Assembly: GCF_902459615.1 (NCBI RefSeq)
Contig: NZ_CABPSA010000003.1
Location: forward strand, 124,001 to 188,000
Source: Pandoraea commovens
GTDB lineage: Bacteria > Pseudomonadota > Gammaproteobacteria > Burkholderiales > Burkholderiaceae
DNA: 64,000 bases
Reading direction: 5' to 3'
The notes beneath the pieces are model-generated. The model saw nothing but the letters and a program-made list of their open reading frames with translations, was not told where the DNA came from and ran no database searches. This document shows, piece after piece, positions 10,830-21,653 of this stretch (the stretch's first letter is position 1; every line of letters begins with the position of its first letter). The translations under genes were made by a program, and so were the position numbers.

Positions 10830-12344
10830 TTATTCCTTCGCGGAAGGCCCCGACGCGTTGCCGCCGTTCGGCGCATCGGTCCCACTGCTGGCCGCGCCGC
10901 TTGCTCCCGCGCCGTCATGCGGCAATCCATGCCATCCACCGCCGAGTGCGGTCACGAGCAACACGTTCGCCGTGAACTGTCTGCCGAGAATGGTCAGGGC
11001 TGTACGCTCCGTGGTGTACGCAGTCGCTTGCGCCGTCAGCACATTCTGGAATCCTACGGTCCCTGCCTTGTACTGGTTGAGGATCAGTTGCGCCGCTTCC
11101 TGCGCCGACTGCACCGCCTGATTCTGAACGGCTGCCTCGCGCCCCAGATAGTTAAGCGCCGCCAGATTGTCCTCCACCGACTGGAATGCAGTGAGCACGG
11201 TCTGGCGGTACGTCGCGACTTGCGCGTCGTAGGCGGCAATCGCCGCGTCGGTCTGTGCGCGTCGCAGGCCGCCATCGAACAATGTGGCCGCCAGCGCCGG
11301 ACCGACCGACCAGAAACGGCTCGGCAACGTCAGCCAATCGGCAAAGCTATTGCTCTGGAAGCCCCCCGTTGCCGAGAGGGAAAGCGTCGGGAAGAATGCG
11401 GCCTTCGCCACCCCGATCTTCGCGTTCGCGGCGACCACGGAACGTTCCGCAGACGCAATGTCGGGACGACGCTCCAACAGCTTCGACGGCAAGCTGACCG
11501 GCACAGGCGGCAAGGCGGCGCGCAATGGCGCAGGCGTCAGAGAGAACACGGCCGGGGCCTTGCCGACGAGCAACGCGATGGCGTGCTCCAGTTGAGCGCG
11601 CGTCACTTCGATATCGAGCGCGGACGCCTGAGCCTGTTGCAGTTGTGTCTGCGCCTGAATAACGTCCGAGCGTTGCGCGACGCCCACGGCATATTGGTTC
11701 TGCGTGAGTTTCAGCGTCTGCTCGTAGGCCGCGACGGTGCGCCCAAGCAGCGCCTTCTGGGCATCCGTCACGCGCAGGTCGAAGTAGTTCTGGGCGAGCA
11801 ACGCCTGCGCCGACAGACGTGCGTTCGCCAGATCCGCCGCACTTGCCTCGGCGCTCGCATTACCGGCTTCCACCGACCGACGCACGCTGCCCCAGATATC
11901 GAGCTCCCAGCTTGCCGTCCCCGACAAGCTGTAGCTGTTGGAAATCCCCCCCACGCCCGAACCGCTGACGGCCGTATTGCTCACGCGCGAACTGCTGCGC
12001 GTCACACCGGCATTAGCACCAATCGTCGGGAAGAACGCCGCGCGGGCCTGCCCCGCCACTGCCAGCGCCTGACGATAGTTCGCCTCGGCCAGCTTGATGT
12101 TCTGGTTGTTGATGTCGACCTGGGACATCAGATCGGCAAGCACCGGATCCTGATAAATGGCCCACCAATCGCCCTTGTCGGCCGCGTCGTTCGGCTCGGC
12201 CAGCTTCCAGTCGCCGGTTTCCTTGAACGCCGCCGGTGTGTCGATCTCCGGGCGAACATAGTCGGGTCCCAGCGCGCAGCCTGCAAGCCACAGGACCGCG
12301 CTCGCCGCGAGGAACGTTGCCGAACGACGCACACGCGGCGACAT
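10830..12344 (-). CDS. NodT-family outer-membrane efflux lipoprotein
   Basis: Outer-membrane channel (OprM/NodT family) for the RND pumps encoded upstream in the same operon. From the ATG at 12344 the product is 504 residues, with a lipoprotein signal ending in LAGC, the lipidated residue being Cys23, followed by GPDYVRP, the usual start of mature NodT proteins. Two OEP repeats with long helices follow. The start is uncertain. An in-frame ATG at 12575 overlaps the stop of the preceding pump gene and has a better ribosome site (GGGGAGG), but it would put 77 unexplained residues before the signal peptide. I prefer 12344 because it gives a normal type II signal sequence. The function follows from family and operon position; substrates are not predictable. 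Confidence 0.9.
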   Translation of the reverse strand: MSPRVRRSATFLAASAVLWLAGCALGPDYVRPEIDTPAAFKETGDWKLAEPNDAADKGDWWAIYQDPVLADLMSQVDINNQNIKLAEANYRQALAVAGQARAAFFPTIGANAGVTRSSSRVSNTAVSGSGVGGISNSYSLSGTASWELDIWGSVRRSVEAGNASAEASAADLANARLSAQALLAQNYFDLRVTDAQKALLGRTVAAYEQTLKLTQNQYAVGVAQRSDVIQAQTQLQQAQASALDIEVTRAQLEHAIALLVGKAPAVFSLTPAPLRAALPPVPVSLPSKLLERRPDIASAERSVVAANAKIGVAKAAFFPTLSLSATGGFQSNSFADWLTLPSRFWSVGPALAATLFDGGLRRAQTDAAIAAYDAQVATYRQTVLTAFQSVEDNLAALNYLGREAAVQNQAVQSAQEAAQLILNQYKAGTVGFQNVLTAQATAYTTERTALTILGRQFTANVLLVTALGGGWHGLPHDGAGASGAASSGTDAPNGGNASGPSAKE

Positions 12345-12567
12345 TCTCAGGCCACGCCCTTGTCCGTTCGCAACGCTCACGGCAGCGGCGTGGAAACGAA
12401 CGTTGGAAACTTGACGGTTCACGATACGAGGCATGGCAGACATCGGCCCTTCGGCCGCAACAGAGGTCACTGAATGAACTGGGACAGCAGAGGCTTCAAT
12501 CGGTGAAGAGGCCCCGGAAGTCAAGGGAGTCAGGGCAGCCTTCGACGAGCGCGCATCGCGCATTGCA

Positions 12568-15500
12568 TCAGCCATGGCCAACCTCCCCAACATCGCTGTG
12601 GCCGGTCTGGCCACGTGCGCGCCAGCGCATCCAGCGCAGCCGCACACGGTCGAGATACAGATACACAACCGGCGTCGTATAGAGCGTCAGTACTTGGCTC
12701 ACCAACAGGCCGCCCACGATGGAAATACCGAGCGGCTGGCGCAGTTCCGCGCCGTCGCCGGTACCCAGCGCCAGCGGAATCGCGCCTAGCATGGCAGCCA
12801 TCGTCGTCATCATGATCGGACGAAAGCGCAGCACGCACGCCTTGAAGATCGCCTCACGCGGCGGCAGGTTCTGACGCCGCTCCGCATCGAGCGCAAAGTC
12901 GATCATCATGATCGCGTTCTTCTTCACGATGCCGATCAGCAGAATCACGCCGATGAGCGCGATGATGCTGAACTCGGTATTGAACAGCAGTAGCGCCAGC
13001 AAAGCGCCAACGCCCGCCGACGGCAACGTCGACAGAATCGTGAGCGGGTGGATGTAACTCTCATAGAGCACGCCCAGCACGATATACACCGTCAGCAGCG
13101 CCGTCAGGATCAGGATGGGCTGCGAGGACAATGCCGACTGGAACGCCTGTGCCGTGCCCTGGAAGCTGCCCTGCACCGACGTCGGCATGCCAAGACGCCC
13201 CACCGCATCGTTGATCGACGCCTGCGCCTGCGAGAGCGAGACGCCCGCCGGCAGGTTGAACGAAATCGTACTCGCGGCGAACTGCCCCTGATGCGAGACG
13301 CCCAATGCCGTATTCGTCGGACGATAACGTGCGAAGGCCGAAAGCGGCACCTGAGCTCCCGCCGACGTCACCACGTAAATGTCCTTGAGCGACTCCGGAC
13401 TCTGCCACCATTGCGGGGCAACTTCCATCACGACCTTGTACTGATTGAGCGGGTTGTAGATGGTCGAGACCTGACGCTGACCGAACGCGTCGTTGAGCAC
13501 GTTGTCGATCTGGCTCATCGTCAGACCGAGCCGCGACGCCTGATCGCGATCGACGTCGAGCGTGGTCTGCAGGCCCTTGTCCTGCTGATCGGTGTTCACG
13601 TCGGTGAGATTCGGCAGACGCGAAATCGCGTTGCGCACCTTCGGTTCCCACTCCCGCAACTGCTGGAGGTCGTCCGCCTGCAGGGTGTATTGATACTGCG
13701 CGTTGCTCGAACGCCCACCCACGCGAATGTCCTGCACGGATTGCAGGTACAGCATCGCACCCGGCTCCTTGGCCAGTTTGCCCCGCAGACGCGCAATCAC
13801 CTGATCGGCCGTAAGCTTTCGCTCGCCCAACGGCTTGAGCGTGACGAACATCGAACCGCCATTGCGATTCGACCCGCCGGTGAAGCCCGTGACCGTTGCC
13901 ACATCGGGATCGGCCTGCACGATCTTGATGAAGTCCGAGAGCTTCTTCTCCATCGCCTGGAACGAGATCGCCTGATCGGCCTGAATGAAGCCGATCATGC
14001 GCCCGGTGTCCTGCTGCGGGAAGAAACCTTTCGGCACTACCATGTAGAGCCAGACGTTCAGACAGATCGTCGCCAGCAGAATCAGCAGCATGAGCGGGCC
14101 GTGGCGCAGCGCCCACGCGAGCGAACGCTCGTACTCGCGCAGCATCGCGTCGAACATGCGCTCAGTCCAGTTGCCCATACGCATCCAGATGGAAGGTGGT
14201 TTGGGCGGTTCAGGCACAAGCGGCGCGGTGCCAGCGGGCACACCCGGTGCGGCCCGCCCTTTGAGCAGCCTCGCGCACATCATTGGCGTGGTCGTCAGCG
14301 AAACGACCAGCGAGACCATGATCGCCGCCGACAGCGTGACCGCAAACTCGCGGAACAGGCGGCCGACGATGCCGCCCATGAGCAGCAGCGGGATGAACAC
14401 CGCCACCAGCGAAATGCTCATCGAGAGCACGGTAAAGCCGACTTCACGCGTCCCTTTGAGCGCCGCCGCGAACGGACTTAAGCCCTCTTCGATATGCCGG
14501 GAGATGTTCTCCAGCACCACGATGGCGTCGTCGACGACAAAGCCGGTCGCAATCGTAAGCGCCATGAGCGACAGGTTATCGAGACTGAAACCGCACAGAT
14601 ACATGATCCCGAACGTGCCGATCAGCGAGACCGGCACGGCCACGCTCGGAATCAGTGTGGCGCGCCAGTTCCGCAGGAACAGGAACACGACCATGATCAC
14701 AAGCGCAATCGAGATCAGCAGCGTGCGCTCGACCTCCTTGAGCGACGCACGGATCGTCGGCGTGCGGTCCATCACCACGTCGAGATTGATCGCCGCCGGA
14801 ATCGAAGCGCGCAGGTTCGGCAGGATCTTGTTGATGCCGTCGACCGTCTGGATGATGTTCGCGCCGGGCTGCGTCGTAATGATGAGCAGCACCGAGGGCT
14901 TGCCGTTGGCGGAACCGGCGTTGCGCACGTCCTGCACCGAATCGACCACGTCGGCGATATCGGAGAGTCGCACCGGACGCCCGTCCTGATAGGCAACGAT
15001 GACCGGCAGGTATTCCTTGGCCGTCTTCGCCTGATCGTTGGCAAGAATCTGCCAGCGGCGGTCGCCGTCTTCAAGCGCGCCCTTCGGTCGGTTCGCATTC
15101 ACGGCCTGAATGGCCGTACGCACCGTCTCCAGCGGAATCTGATACTTGTTGAGCGCCGTGGGATTGAGTTCGACGCGCACCGCCGGAAGCGAGCTGCCGC
15201 CCACCGTCACATCGCCCACCCCTTCGAGTTGCGAGATCTTCTGCGCGAGGATGGTCGATGCCGCGTCGTACATCTGGCCGCGCGTCATGCTCTCGGACGT
15301 CAGCGCAATGATCATCACCGGTGCACTCGCCGGGTTCACCTTGCGGTAGGTCGGATTGCTCGGCAATCCCGTCGGCAGCAAGCTGCGTGCCGCGTTGATG
15401 GCCGCCTGCACGTCGCGTGCCGCGCCGTTGATATCGCGCGAAAGGTCGAATTGCAGTGTGATGCGGGTTGAGCCGAGCGAACTGTTCGACGTCATTTCCG

Positions 15501-15732
15501 TCACACCGGCGATGCGCCCGAGCGAACGCTCCAGCGGCGTGGCCACGCTGGCCGCCATCGTTTCCGGACTCGCGCCGGGCAGCGACGCCGAGACCGAGAT
15601 CGTCGGAAAGTCCACCTGCGGCAATGGCGAGACAGGCAACAGCCCGAAGGCAACGATGCCCGCCAGCGTCACCCCGATGGTGAGCAGAACGGTCGCGACC
15701 GAGCGCTTGATGAAGACAGCAGACAGGTTCAT
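12568..15732 (-). CDS. mdtC: RND efflux pump, MdtC/MuxC type
   Basis: A 1054-residue resistance-nodulation-division inner membrane transporter. The N-terminus [17 protein letters not shown] gives the first transmembrane helix. TM4 carries the proton-relay acidic pair in [14 protein letters not shown] near residue 405. The second pump half shows the expected symmetry, with [15 protein letters not shown] near residue 950. It is the second of two adjacent RND genes; such pairs (MdtB/MdtC, MuxB/MuxC) form a heterotrimer with one shared adaptor. The start overlaps the mdtB stop by four bases (ATGA). It ends just inside the possible upstream start of the outer-membrane gene. Confidence 0.94.
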   Translation of the reverse strand: MNLSAVFIKRSVATVLLTIGVTLAGIVAFGLLPVSPLPQVDFPTISVSASLPGASPETMAASVATPLERSLGRIAGVTEMTSNSSLGSTRITLQFDLSRDINGAARDVQAAINAARSLLPTGLPSNPTYRKVNPASAPVMIIALTSESMTRGQMYDAASTILAQKISQLEGVGDVTVGGSSLPAVRVELNPTALNKYQIPLETVRTAIQAVNANRPKGALEDGDRRWQILANDQAKTAKEYLPVIVAYQDGRPVRLSDIADVVDSVQDVRNAGSANGKPSVLLIITTQPGANIIQTVDGINKILPNLRASIPAAINLDVVMDRTPTIRASLKEVERTLLISIALVIMVVFLFLRNWRATLIPSVAVPVSLIGTFGIMYLCGFSLDNLSLMALTIATGFVVDDAIVVLENISRHIEEGLSPFAAALKGTREVGFTVLSMSISLVAVFIPLLLMGGIVGRLFREFAVTLSAAIMVSLVVSLTTTPMMCARLLKGRAAPGVPAGTAPLVPEPPKPPSIWMRMGNWTERMFDAMLREYERSLAWALRHGPLMLLILLATICLNVWLYMVVPKGFFPQQDTGRMIGFIQADQAISFQAMEKKLSDFIKIVQADPDVATVTGFTGGSNRNGGSMFVTLKPLGERKLTADQVIARLRGKLAKEPGAMLYLQSVQDIRVGGRSSNAQYQYTLQADDLQQLREWEPKVRNAISRLPNLTDVNTDQQDKGLQTTLDVDRDQASRLGLTMSQIDNVLNDAFGQRQVSTIYNPLNQYKVVMEVAPQWWQSPESLKDIYVVTSAGAQVPLSAFARYRPTNTALGVSHQGQFAASTISFNLPAGVSLSQAQASINDAVGRLGMPTSVQGSFQGTAQAFQSALSSQPILILTALLTVYIVLGVLYESYIHPLTILSTLPSAGVGALLALLLFNTEFSIIALIGVILLIGIVKKNAIMMIDFALDAERRQNLPPREAIFKACVLRFRPIMMTTMAAMLGAIPLALGTGDGAELRQPLGISIVGGLLVSQVLTLYTTPVVYLYLDRVRLRWMRWRARGQTGHSDVGEVGHG

Positions 15733-18700
15733 CGTGCCGGACCGTCCGTGGTCACCGCACCAGCGGGACCGGTCCCCCCCGGGCCGCCATGATCGTCGTG
15801 GCCTTCGCTATCCGACGGTCCGAAACGGCGCTCGCGCCACGCCCGCGCCCGCAGCGCCAAACGGTCGAACCACAAGTAGATCACCGGCGTGGTGAAGAGC
15901 GTGAGCACCTGACTGACCATGAGACCACCGACCATCGTGATACCGAGCGGCTGACGCAACTCGGAGCCGACACCGGAGCCGAGCATCAGCGGCAGTGCGC
16001 CCAGCACGGCAGCCATCGTCGTCATCAGAATCGGCCTGAAACGCAGCAGACACGCCTGATAAATCGCCTCGCGCGGTGCCATGCCGTGTTCGCGCTCCGC
16101 TTCGAGCGCGAAGTCGATCATCATGATGGCGTTCTTCTTCACGATACCGATCAGCAGAATGATGCCGATGATCGCGATGATGCTGATGTCGTTGCCCGAG
16201 ACCATGAGCGCAAGCAGCGCGCCGACGCCGGCAGACGGCAGCGTCGACAAAATGGTAATCGGATGGATGTAGCTCTCGTAGAGCACGCCCAGCACGATGT
16301 ACATCGTGACGACCGCCGCGAGAATCAGCCACAGCGTATTCGAGAGCGACGCCTGGAACGCCTGCGCAGCGCCCTGGAAAGTCGTCTGCGTGCTCACCGG
16401 CAAGCCGATGGACTGTTCCGCTTCGGTAATCGCCTTCACCGCTTCGCCAAGCGATGCACCCTTGGCCAGATTGAACGAGATCGTCGCCGCCGGGAACTGC
16501 GCCTGATGGTTGATCGCCAACGGTGTGGGTTTCTCGATAATCTTCGCGAACGACGTGAGCGGCACCTGCACGCCAGTCGTCGACGCGACGTAAATGCCCT
16601 TGAGCGCATCCGGCCCGCGCTGGAAGTCGTTAGCCACTTCCAGGACCACGCGATACTGCGACGCCTGCGTATAGATCGTGGAAATCAGACGCTGACCGAA
16701 GGCGCTATATAGCGTCTGATCGACAGCCGCAGGCGTCACGCCCAGACGACTCGCCGTATCGCGGTCGATCTCCACATACGCCTGCAAGCCGGTGACCTGC
16801 AAGTCGCTTGTCACGTCGGCCAGTTGCGGCACGTGTTGCAGCTTGTCGACGAGCTTCGGCACCCAGACGCCCAGCGTATCCAGACTCGGATCCTGCAACG
16901 TGAACTGATACTGCGTGCGGCTGATGCGGTCTTCAATCGTCAGATCCTGCACCGGCTGCATATAGAGCGCGATGCCCGGGACCTTCGCGACTTCAGGCTG
17001 AATGCGGCGAATCACCTCGGAGGCGTCGATCCCGCGCGTCGCCTTGTCTTTTAGGTTAATGAGCAGACGCCCGCTGTTGAGCGTTGCGTTCACACCATCC
17101 ACACCGATGAACGACGACACCGACTCGACTGCGGGATCCTTGAGCACCTCGGCGACCAGCGCCTGCTGACGCTCGCCCATCGCCGCAAACGAAATGGACT
17201 GCGGCGCTTCGGAAATGCCCTGGATCACGCCGGTGTCCTGGACCGGGAAGAAGCCCTTGGGCACCCACATATAGAGCAGCACCGTCAGCACCAGCGTGCC
17301 GAGCGCGACGAGCAAAGTGGCCGGCTGACGATCGAGTACCCACGTGAGCCATTCGCCGTACTTCGCAATAATGCGATCGAACAACTCGCCGGTCTTGCGA
17401 TAGAACTTGCCCTGCTTCTCATCAGGCACGTGACGCAGCAACTTGGCGCACATCATCGGCGTCAGCGTCAGCGACACCACGGCCGAAATCAGAATCGATA
17501 CCGCCAACGTCACTGCGAACTCGCGGAACAGCCGCCCCACCACGTCGCCCATGAACAGCAGCGGAATCAGCACGGCAATCAGCGAGAACGTGAGCGAAAT
17601 GATGGTGAAGCCGATCTGCTCGGCCCCCTTGAGCGCCGCCTGCAACGGCTTCTCACCCTGCTCCATATACCGGGCGATGTTCTCGATCATCACGATGGCG
17701 TCATCGACCACGAAACCGGTCGCAATCGTCAGCGCCATGAGCGTCAGGTTATTGATCGAGAAGCCAGCGAGATACATCACGCCGAAGGTGCCAATCAGCG
17801 AGAGCGGCACCGCGACGCTCGGAATAATGGTGGCCGATACGTTGCGCAGGAAGACGAAAATCACCATCACCACCAGAGCGACGGCAAGAATCAGTTCGAA
17901 CTGAACGTCCGAAACCGACGCACGGATCGTCGTGGTGCGATCGGTCAGCAGTTGCACGTCGATGCTGCCCGGCAGCGCCGCCTGCAATTGCGGAAGCAAC
18001 GCCTTGACCTTATTGACGGTCTCGATCACGTTCGCACCCGGCTGGCGTTGTACGTTCAGCACGATGGCCGGGGTGGTGTCGGCCCACGCGGCGAGCTTGG
18101 TGTTTTCTGCGCCGTCGATCACATCGGCAATGTCGGACAGACGAATCGGCCCGCCATTCTTATAGGCGATGACGAGATTGCGGTATTCGTCTGCCGACGC
18201 CAACTGGTCGTTAGCGTCAATGGTCGAAGCGCGCAGCGGACCGTCGAAACTCCCCTTCGCCTGATTGACGTTGGCAGCCGCAATCGAAGTACGAACGTCT
18301 TCGATGTTCAGCCCATAGGAGGTGATGGCACGCGGGTTGACCTGAATGCGCACGGCCGGGCGTTGCCCGCCGGAAATACTCACCAGACCGATGCCCGGCA
18401 ACTGTGAAATCTTCTGCGCCACGCGCGTGTCGACCAGATCCTGCAGCTTCGGCAGCGGCATGGTCTTCGACATGATCGCCAACGTCAGGATCGGGGTGTC
18501 CGCCGGATTGACCTTGTTGTAAATCGGCGGCATCGGCAGATCGCTCGGCAGCAGGTTGCTGGCGCTGTTGATCGCGGCCTGCACCTCCTGCTCGGCCACG
18601 TCGAGGCCGAGGTCGAGCGAGAACTGAAGCGTAATCACCGACGCCCCGCCCGAGCTGGTCGACGACATCTGGTTCAGCCCCGGCATCTGCCCGAACTGAC

Positions 18701-18905
18701 GCTCCAACGGCGCGGTCACCGATGAGGTCATCACATCGGGGCTCGCGCCCGGATACAGCGTGACGACCTGAATGGTCGGATAGTCGACTTCCGGCAGCGC
18801 CGAGAGCGGCAATAGCCGGTAAGCGACGAAACCGGCGAGCAGAATCGCCAGCATCAGCAACGATGTGGCGACCGGTCGGAGAATAAACTGACGTGACGGA
18901 TTCAT
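15729..18905 (-). CDS. mdtB: RND efflux pump, MdtB/MuxB type
   Basis: A 1058-residue RND transporter, first of the tandem pair. N-terminus [18 protein letters not shown]; the TM4 acidic pair is in [34 protein letters not shown] is near residue 960. It is followed with ATGA overlap by mdtC and preceded by the adaptor gene with a 35-bp gap. The two pumps differ clearly across their periplasmic parts, as expected for a heteromeric MdtBC pump and not a recent duplication. The C-terminal tail is rich in Gly, His and Asp and is probably disordered. Confidence 0.94.
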   Translation of the reverse strand: MNPSRQFILRPVATSLLMLAILLAGFVAYRLLPLSALPEVDYPTIQVVTLYPGASPDVMTSSVTAPLERQFGQMPGLNQMSSTSSGGASVITLQFSLDLGLDVAEQEVQAAINSASNLLPSDLPMPPIYNKVNPADTPILTLAIMSKTMPLPKLQDLVDTRVAQKISQLPGIGLVSISGGQRPAVRIQVNPRAITSYGLNIEDVRTSIAAANVNQAKGSFDGPLRASTIDANDQLASADEYRNLVIAYKNGGPIRLSDIADVIDGAENTKLAAWADTTPAIVLNVQRQPGANVIETVNKVKALLPQLQAALPGSIDVQLLTDRTTTIRASVSDVQFELILAVALVVMVIFVFLRNVSATIIPSVAVPLSLIGTFGVMYLAGFSINNLTLMALTIATGFVVDDAIVMIENIARYMEQGEKPLQAALKGAEQIGFTIISLTFSLIAVLIPLLFMGDVVGRLFREFAVTLAVSILISAVVSLTLTPMMCAKLLRHVPDEKQGKFYRKTGELFDRIIAKYGEWLTWVLDRQPATLLVALGTLVLTVLLYMWVPKGFFPVQDTGVIQGISEAPQSISFAAMGERQQALVAEVLKDPAVESVSSFIGVDGVNATLNSGRLLINLKDKATRGIDASEVIRRIQPEVAKVPGIALYMQPVQDLTIEDRISRTQYQFTLQDPSLDTLGVWVPKLVDKLQHVPQLADVTSDLQVTGLQAYVEIDRDTASRLGVTPAAVDQTLYSAFGQRLISTIYTQASQYRVVLEVANDFQRGPDALKGIYVASTTGVQVPLTSFAKIIEKPTPLAINHQAQFPAATISFNLAKGASLGEAVKAITEAEQSIGLPVSTQTTFQGAAQAFQASLSNTLWLILAAVVTMYIVLGVLYESYIHPITILSTLPSAGVGALLALMVSGNDISIIAIIGIILLIGIVKKNAIMMIDFALEAEREHGMAPREAIYQACLLRFRPILMTTMAAVLGALPLMLGSGVGSELRQPLGITMVGGLMVSQVLTLFTTPVIYLWFDRLALRARAWRERRFGPSDSEGHDDHGGPGGTGPAGAVTTDGPAR

Positions 18906-18940
18906 TAGCGACGTTAATCTAGCTCACTGCGGGGTGTGAC

Positions 18941-20305
18941 TCACTGCGCCTGACGGCGATGCGCACCGCCGTTACCGTTACGCTTCTCGCCCGGGGCACG
19001 CGGCGCAACCGCTGCGGCTCGGCTCTCTGCCGTGATCACTTCGACCTTCGCGCCATCGCGCAGTTTGTCCATGCCGTCGATCACGAGCTTCTCGCCCGGC
19101 TCGATCCCGGACTCCACCGCCATGTTCGTGCCGTCGGTCGGTCCGAGCTTCACCGTCTTGAGCTTGACCGTCTGATCCGGCTGAACGGTGTAGACAAAGC
19201 TGCCCTGCGTGCCGCGCTGCACTGCCGCGCTCGGAATGAGCGTCACACCCTTGAGCGTGTCCACCAGCATCTTCACGTTGACGAACTGATTTGGGAACAG
19301 CATGCCGTCGGCGTTGGCGAACTCGGCCTTGAGCTTGACCGTGCCCGTCGTCGTATCGATCTGGTTGTCGATGGAGGCGAGCTTGCCGTCGGCCAGCTTG
19401 GTCTTGCCTGCCCGGTCGAACGCCTCGACGGGCAGCGTCTCGCCGCCGCGCGAGCGCTTGACGACCTTCGGCAGGTTGTCTTCGGGAATGGTGTAGACCA
19501 CGGTGATCGGCGTGACTTCGTTGATGATGACGATCCCGTTGGTATCCGAAGCGTGGATGATGTTGCCCGGATCGACCTGACGCAGACCCGCGAGGCCGGA
19601 GACCGGTGCCGTGACGCTCGCATAGGTCAGTTGCAGGCGAGCATTGTCGAGCTGGCCCTGATCGGACTTGACCGTCCCTTCGTACTGCTTGACGAGCGCG
19701 CGCTGCGTGTCGACCGTCTGCGTGGCAATCGAATCTTGCTTGAGCAGCGTTTCGTATCGTACGAGGTCAAGCTGCGCATTCTTGAGCAGCGCCTGATCGC
19801 GCGCCAGTTGGCCTTCCATCTGGGTGACCTGCACCTGGAACGGACGCGGATCGATCTCGGCGAGCAACTGCCCCGCCTTGACGAGATCGCCTTCCTTGAA
19901 GTGGACCTTCATGAGCTGGCCGTCCACGCGCGAGTGCACAGTGACGCTGCGTGTCGGCGTGACGGTGCCCAGCCCGTTGAGGAACACCGGCAGATCGCCG
20001 GTCTTCGCCGCGACTGCCGTGACTGGTGTAGCCGGTGCACCCGCGCCTGCCATGCCTGCTGGCGGACCGCCCCGGCGGCCACCGGCCTGTGCCGGTCCCT
20101 GCGCGTTCTGCGAGTGCAGACGGTAGTAAACACCCCCGGCGATAAGCACGACGATCATTCCGAGAATGCCCGGCACAAGCCAGCGACGCTTGCGCGACGG
20201 CTCGGTGGATGTCGGCGAAACCGGGGGTGTCGGCGGCACCTGCGGGGCAGGCGAACGCTCAGAACCGTTCGGTTTTTCGGAACCGTGGGGACCGTGCTCG
20301 GTCAT
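18941..20305 (-). CDS. mdtA: RND periplasmic adaptor (membrane fusion protein), MdtA type
   Basis: A 454-residue membrane fusion protein linking the MdtBC-type pumps to the outer-membrane lipoprotein. After a Pro/Ser-rich cytoplasmic tail, one transmembrane helix (WLVPGILGMIVVLIAGGVYY, about residues 42-61) anchors it. Then come the lipoyl half (VTPTRSVTVHSRVDGQL), a helical hairpin, the second lipoyl half and the beta-barrel. The ATG at 20305 is preceded by GAGGAAG at good spacing, which decides this start against upstream in-frame codons. It is the first gene of the operon mdtA-mdtB-mdtC-outer-membrane gene, transcribed away from the response regulator at 20907. Confidence 0.93.
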   Translation of the reverse strand: MTEHGPHGSEKPNGSERSPAPQVPPTPPVSPTSTEPSRKRRWLVPGILGMIVVLIAGGVYYRLHSQNAQGPAQAGGRRGGPPAGMAGAGAPATPVTAVAAKTGDLPVFLNGLGTVTPTRSVTVHSRVDGQLMKVHFKEGDLVKAGQLLAEIDPRPFQVQVTQMEGQLARDQALLKNAQLDLVRYETLLKQDSIATQTVDTQRALVKQYEGTVKSDQGQLDNARLQLTYASVTAPVSGLAGLRQVDPGNIIHASDTNGIVIINEVTPITVVYTIPEDNLPKVVKRSRGGETLPVEAFDRAGKTKLADGKLASIDNQIDTTTGTVKLKAEFANADGMLFPNQFVNVKMLVDTLKGVTLIPSAAVQRGTQGSFVYTVQPDQTVKLKTVKLGPTDGTNMAVESGIEPGEKLVIDGMDKLRDGAKVEVITAESRAAAVAPRAPGEKRNGNGGAHRRQAQ

Positions 20306-20906
20306 GACTTCCTCGTAACAGCGGAGTAGTTGGCGGATTCGTCCAATGCGGACGACGTTCTTTTCTTTGGTTTGCTGCGGCGCGGCAAACTGCCCGGGAA
20401 GCCCCGAAACAGCGGCATGCACCTCATTGGCTGACCAGCATAGCAGACGGTTGTAACAGCTCGATGGGATGGCTTGTTACAAGAGTTTCCTCTGTGCCGT
20501 TGATCGGAATTGTCCGACGCTGCTAGATGACCGGCCGGACGAACGATGGTTCGCGCCTGCCCCCCCGATCGTGTCCACCGATGCCTTGCATCGCCTTGCC
20601 GTGCATCGCTGTGCAGTGCCTTGGCGCAGCGTCCCGTGAGGTGAGACGTGCGATTGGGTGTGCGATTTACTGCCAGACCGACCGCCCGTTAAGGACGACG
20701 CGCGACGAAACACTGGCAAAACCGATTCCGTCAGGGCTAATCAGGCAGTCTGATTAAGAGACCGAAGCTTACTCGACGCCGATGAAATTCGTGCGCGTTT
20801 CCTGCGTTATCGCGGCTCGCACTATTATTACGCATCGTTACAGGCGACCAAGACTGTAATTTCCGGAAACAAAACACGTACAAAGCCGCGCAGCGAGGCC
20901 ACTATC
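20306..20906. promoter_or_regulatory. Divergent control region between efflux operon and two-component genes
   Basis: A 601-bp non-coding stretch between mdtA (leftward) and the response regulator (rightward). It has no credible gene. It contains a perfect dyad TAATCAG-N5-CTGATTA at 20738-20756 and AT-richer DNA at 20815-20880 close to the response regulator start. Because BaeR-type regulators usually control the adjacent pump operon, this is the most likely place for such control. That inference comes from gene order, not from a recognised binding motif. Confidence 0.5.
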
Positions 20907-21653
20907 ATGACGACACAACCTGTCCGAGCGAATATGAAGATTCTTGTTGTCGACGACGATCCCGATCTGCGTGACCTGCTGCGCGAGTATTTGAGCCGCC
21001 ACGGCTTCTCCGTTGCAGTCATGCACGACGGCGAAGGGCTGGCCGCACGCCTTGAGCGCGAGCGCCCCGCCCTGATCGTGCTCGACCTGATGATGCCCAA
21101 GGTGGACGGCCTGACCGCACTGCGCGACCTGCGCGCGCGCAACGACGACGTGCCGGTGATTCTGCTCACCGCACGCAGCGACGAGATCGACCGTATCGTC
21201 GGGCTGGAAATTGGGGCCGACGACTATTTGGGCAAGCCCTTCAGCCCGCGCGAACTGCTCGCGCGCATCAACGCGGTGTTGCGCCGTCGCAAGACGCCCG
21301 ACGCCGCCGTGCCGGAGCAGCGCGAGAATTACGCGTTCGGCCCGTTCATGCTCGACTTCCGCAGCCGCACGCTGACCCGCGACTCGCAGCTGCTCACGCT
21401 CTCGGATGGCGAATACGGCCTGCTGCGGCTGCTGGTGAACCACGCGATGCAGGTCTTGTCGCGCGAACGCATTATCGAATTGCTTTACGGTGCCGACAGC
21501 GACGTGAACGATCGCGGCATCGACGTGCAGATCTGGCGCCTGCGCCGTCTGCTCGATGAGGACGCGCAAAGCCCACGCTTTATTCAAACCGTGCGCGGGC
21601 GCGGCTATATCTTTGTTCCCGACGGCCAACGCGCCGACATGGCCACCGCATGA
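20907..21653 (+). CDS. OmpR-family response regulator
   Basis: A 248-residue DNA-binding response regulator. The receiver domain has the acidic cluster DDD at 16-18 and phospho-acceptor Asp60 in VLDLMMPKVDG, plus the conserved Lys in LGKPFSPRELL. A winged-helix domain fills the C-terminus, with RGIDVQIWRLRRLLDED and QTVRGRGYIFVP. The start at 20907 has GAGG eight bases upstream; a second ATG at 20934 would lose nine residues. The gene overlaps the kinase by four bases (ATGA) and is divergent from the mdtABC-type operon, so it probably controls that pump as BaeR does in enterobacteria. The target is inferred from position. Confidence 0.93.
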   Translation: MTTQPVRANMKILVVDDDPDLRDLLREYLSRHGFSVAVMHDGEGLAARLERERPALIVLDLMMPKVDGLTALRDLRARNDDVPVILLTARSDEIDRIVGLEIGADDYLGKPFSPRELLARINAVLRRRKTPDAAVPEQRENYAFGPFMLDFRSRTLTRDSQLLTLSDGEYGLLRLLVNHAMQVLSRERIIELLYGADSDVNDRGIDVQIWRLRRLLDEDAQSPRFIQTVRGRGYIFVPDGQRADMATA

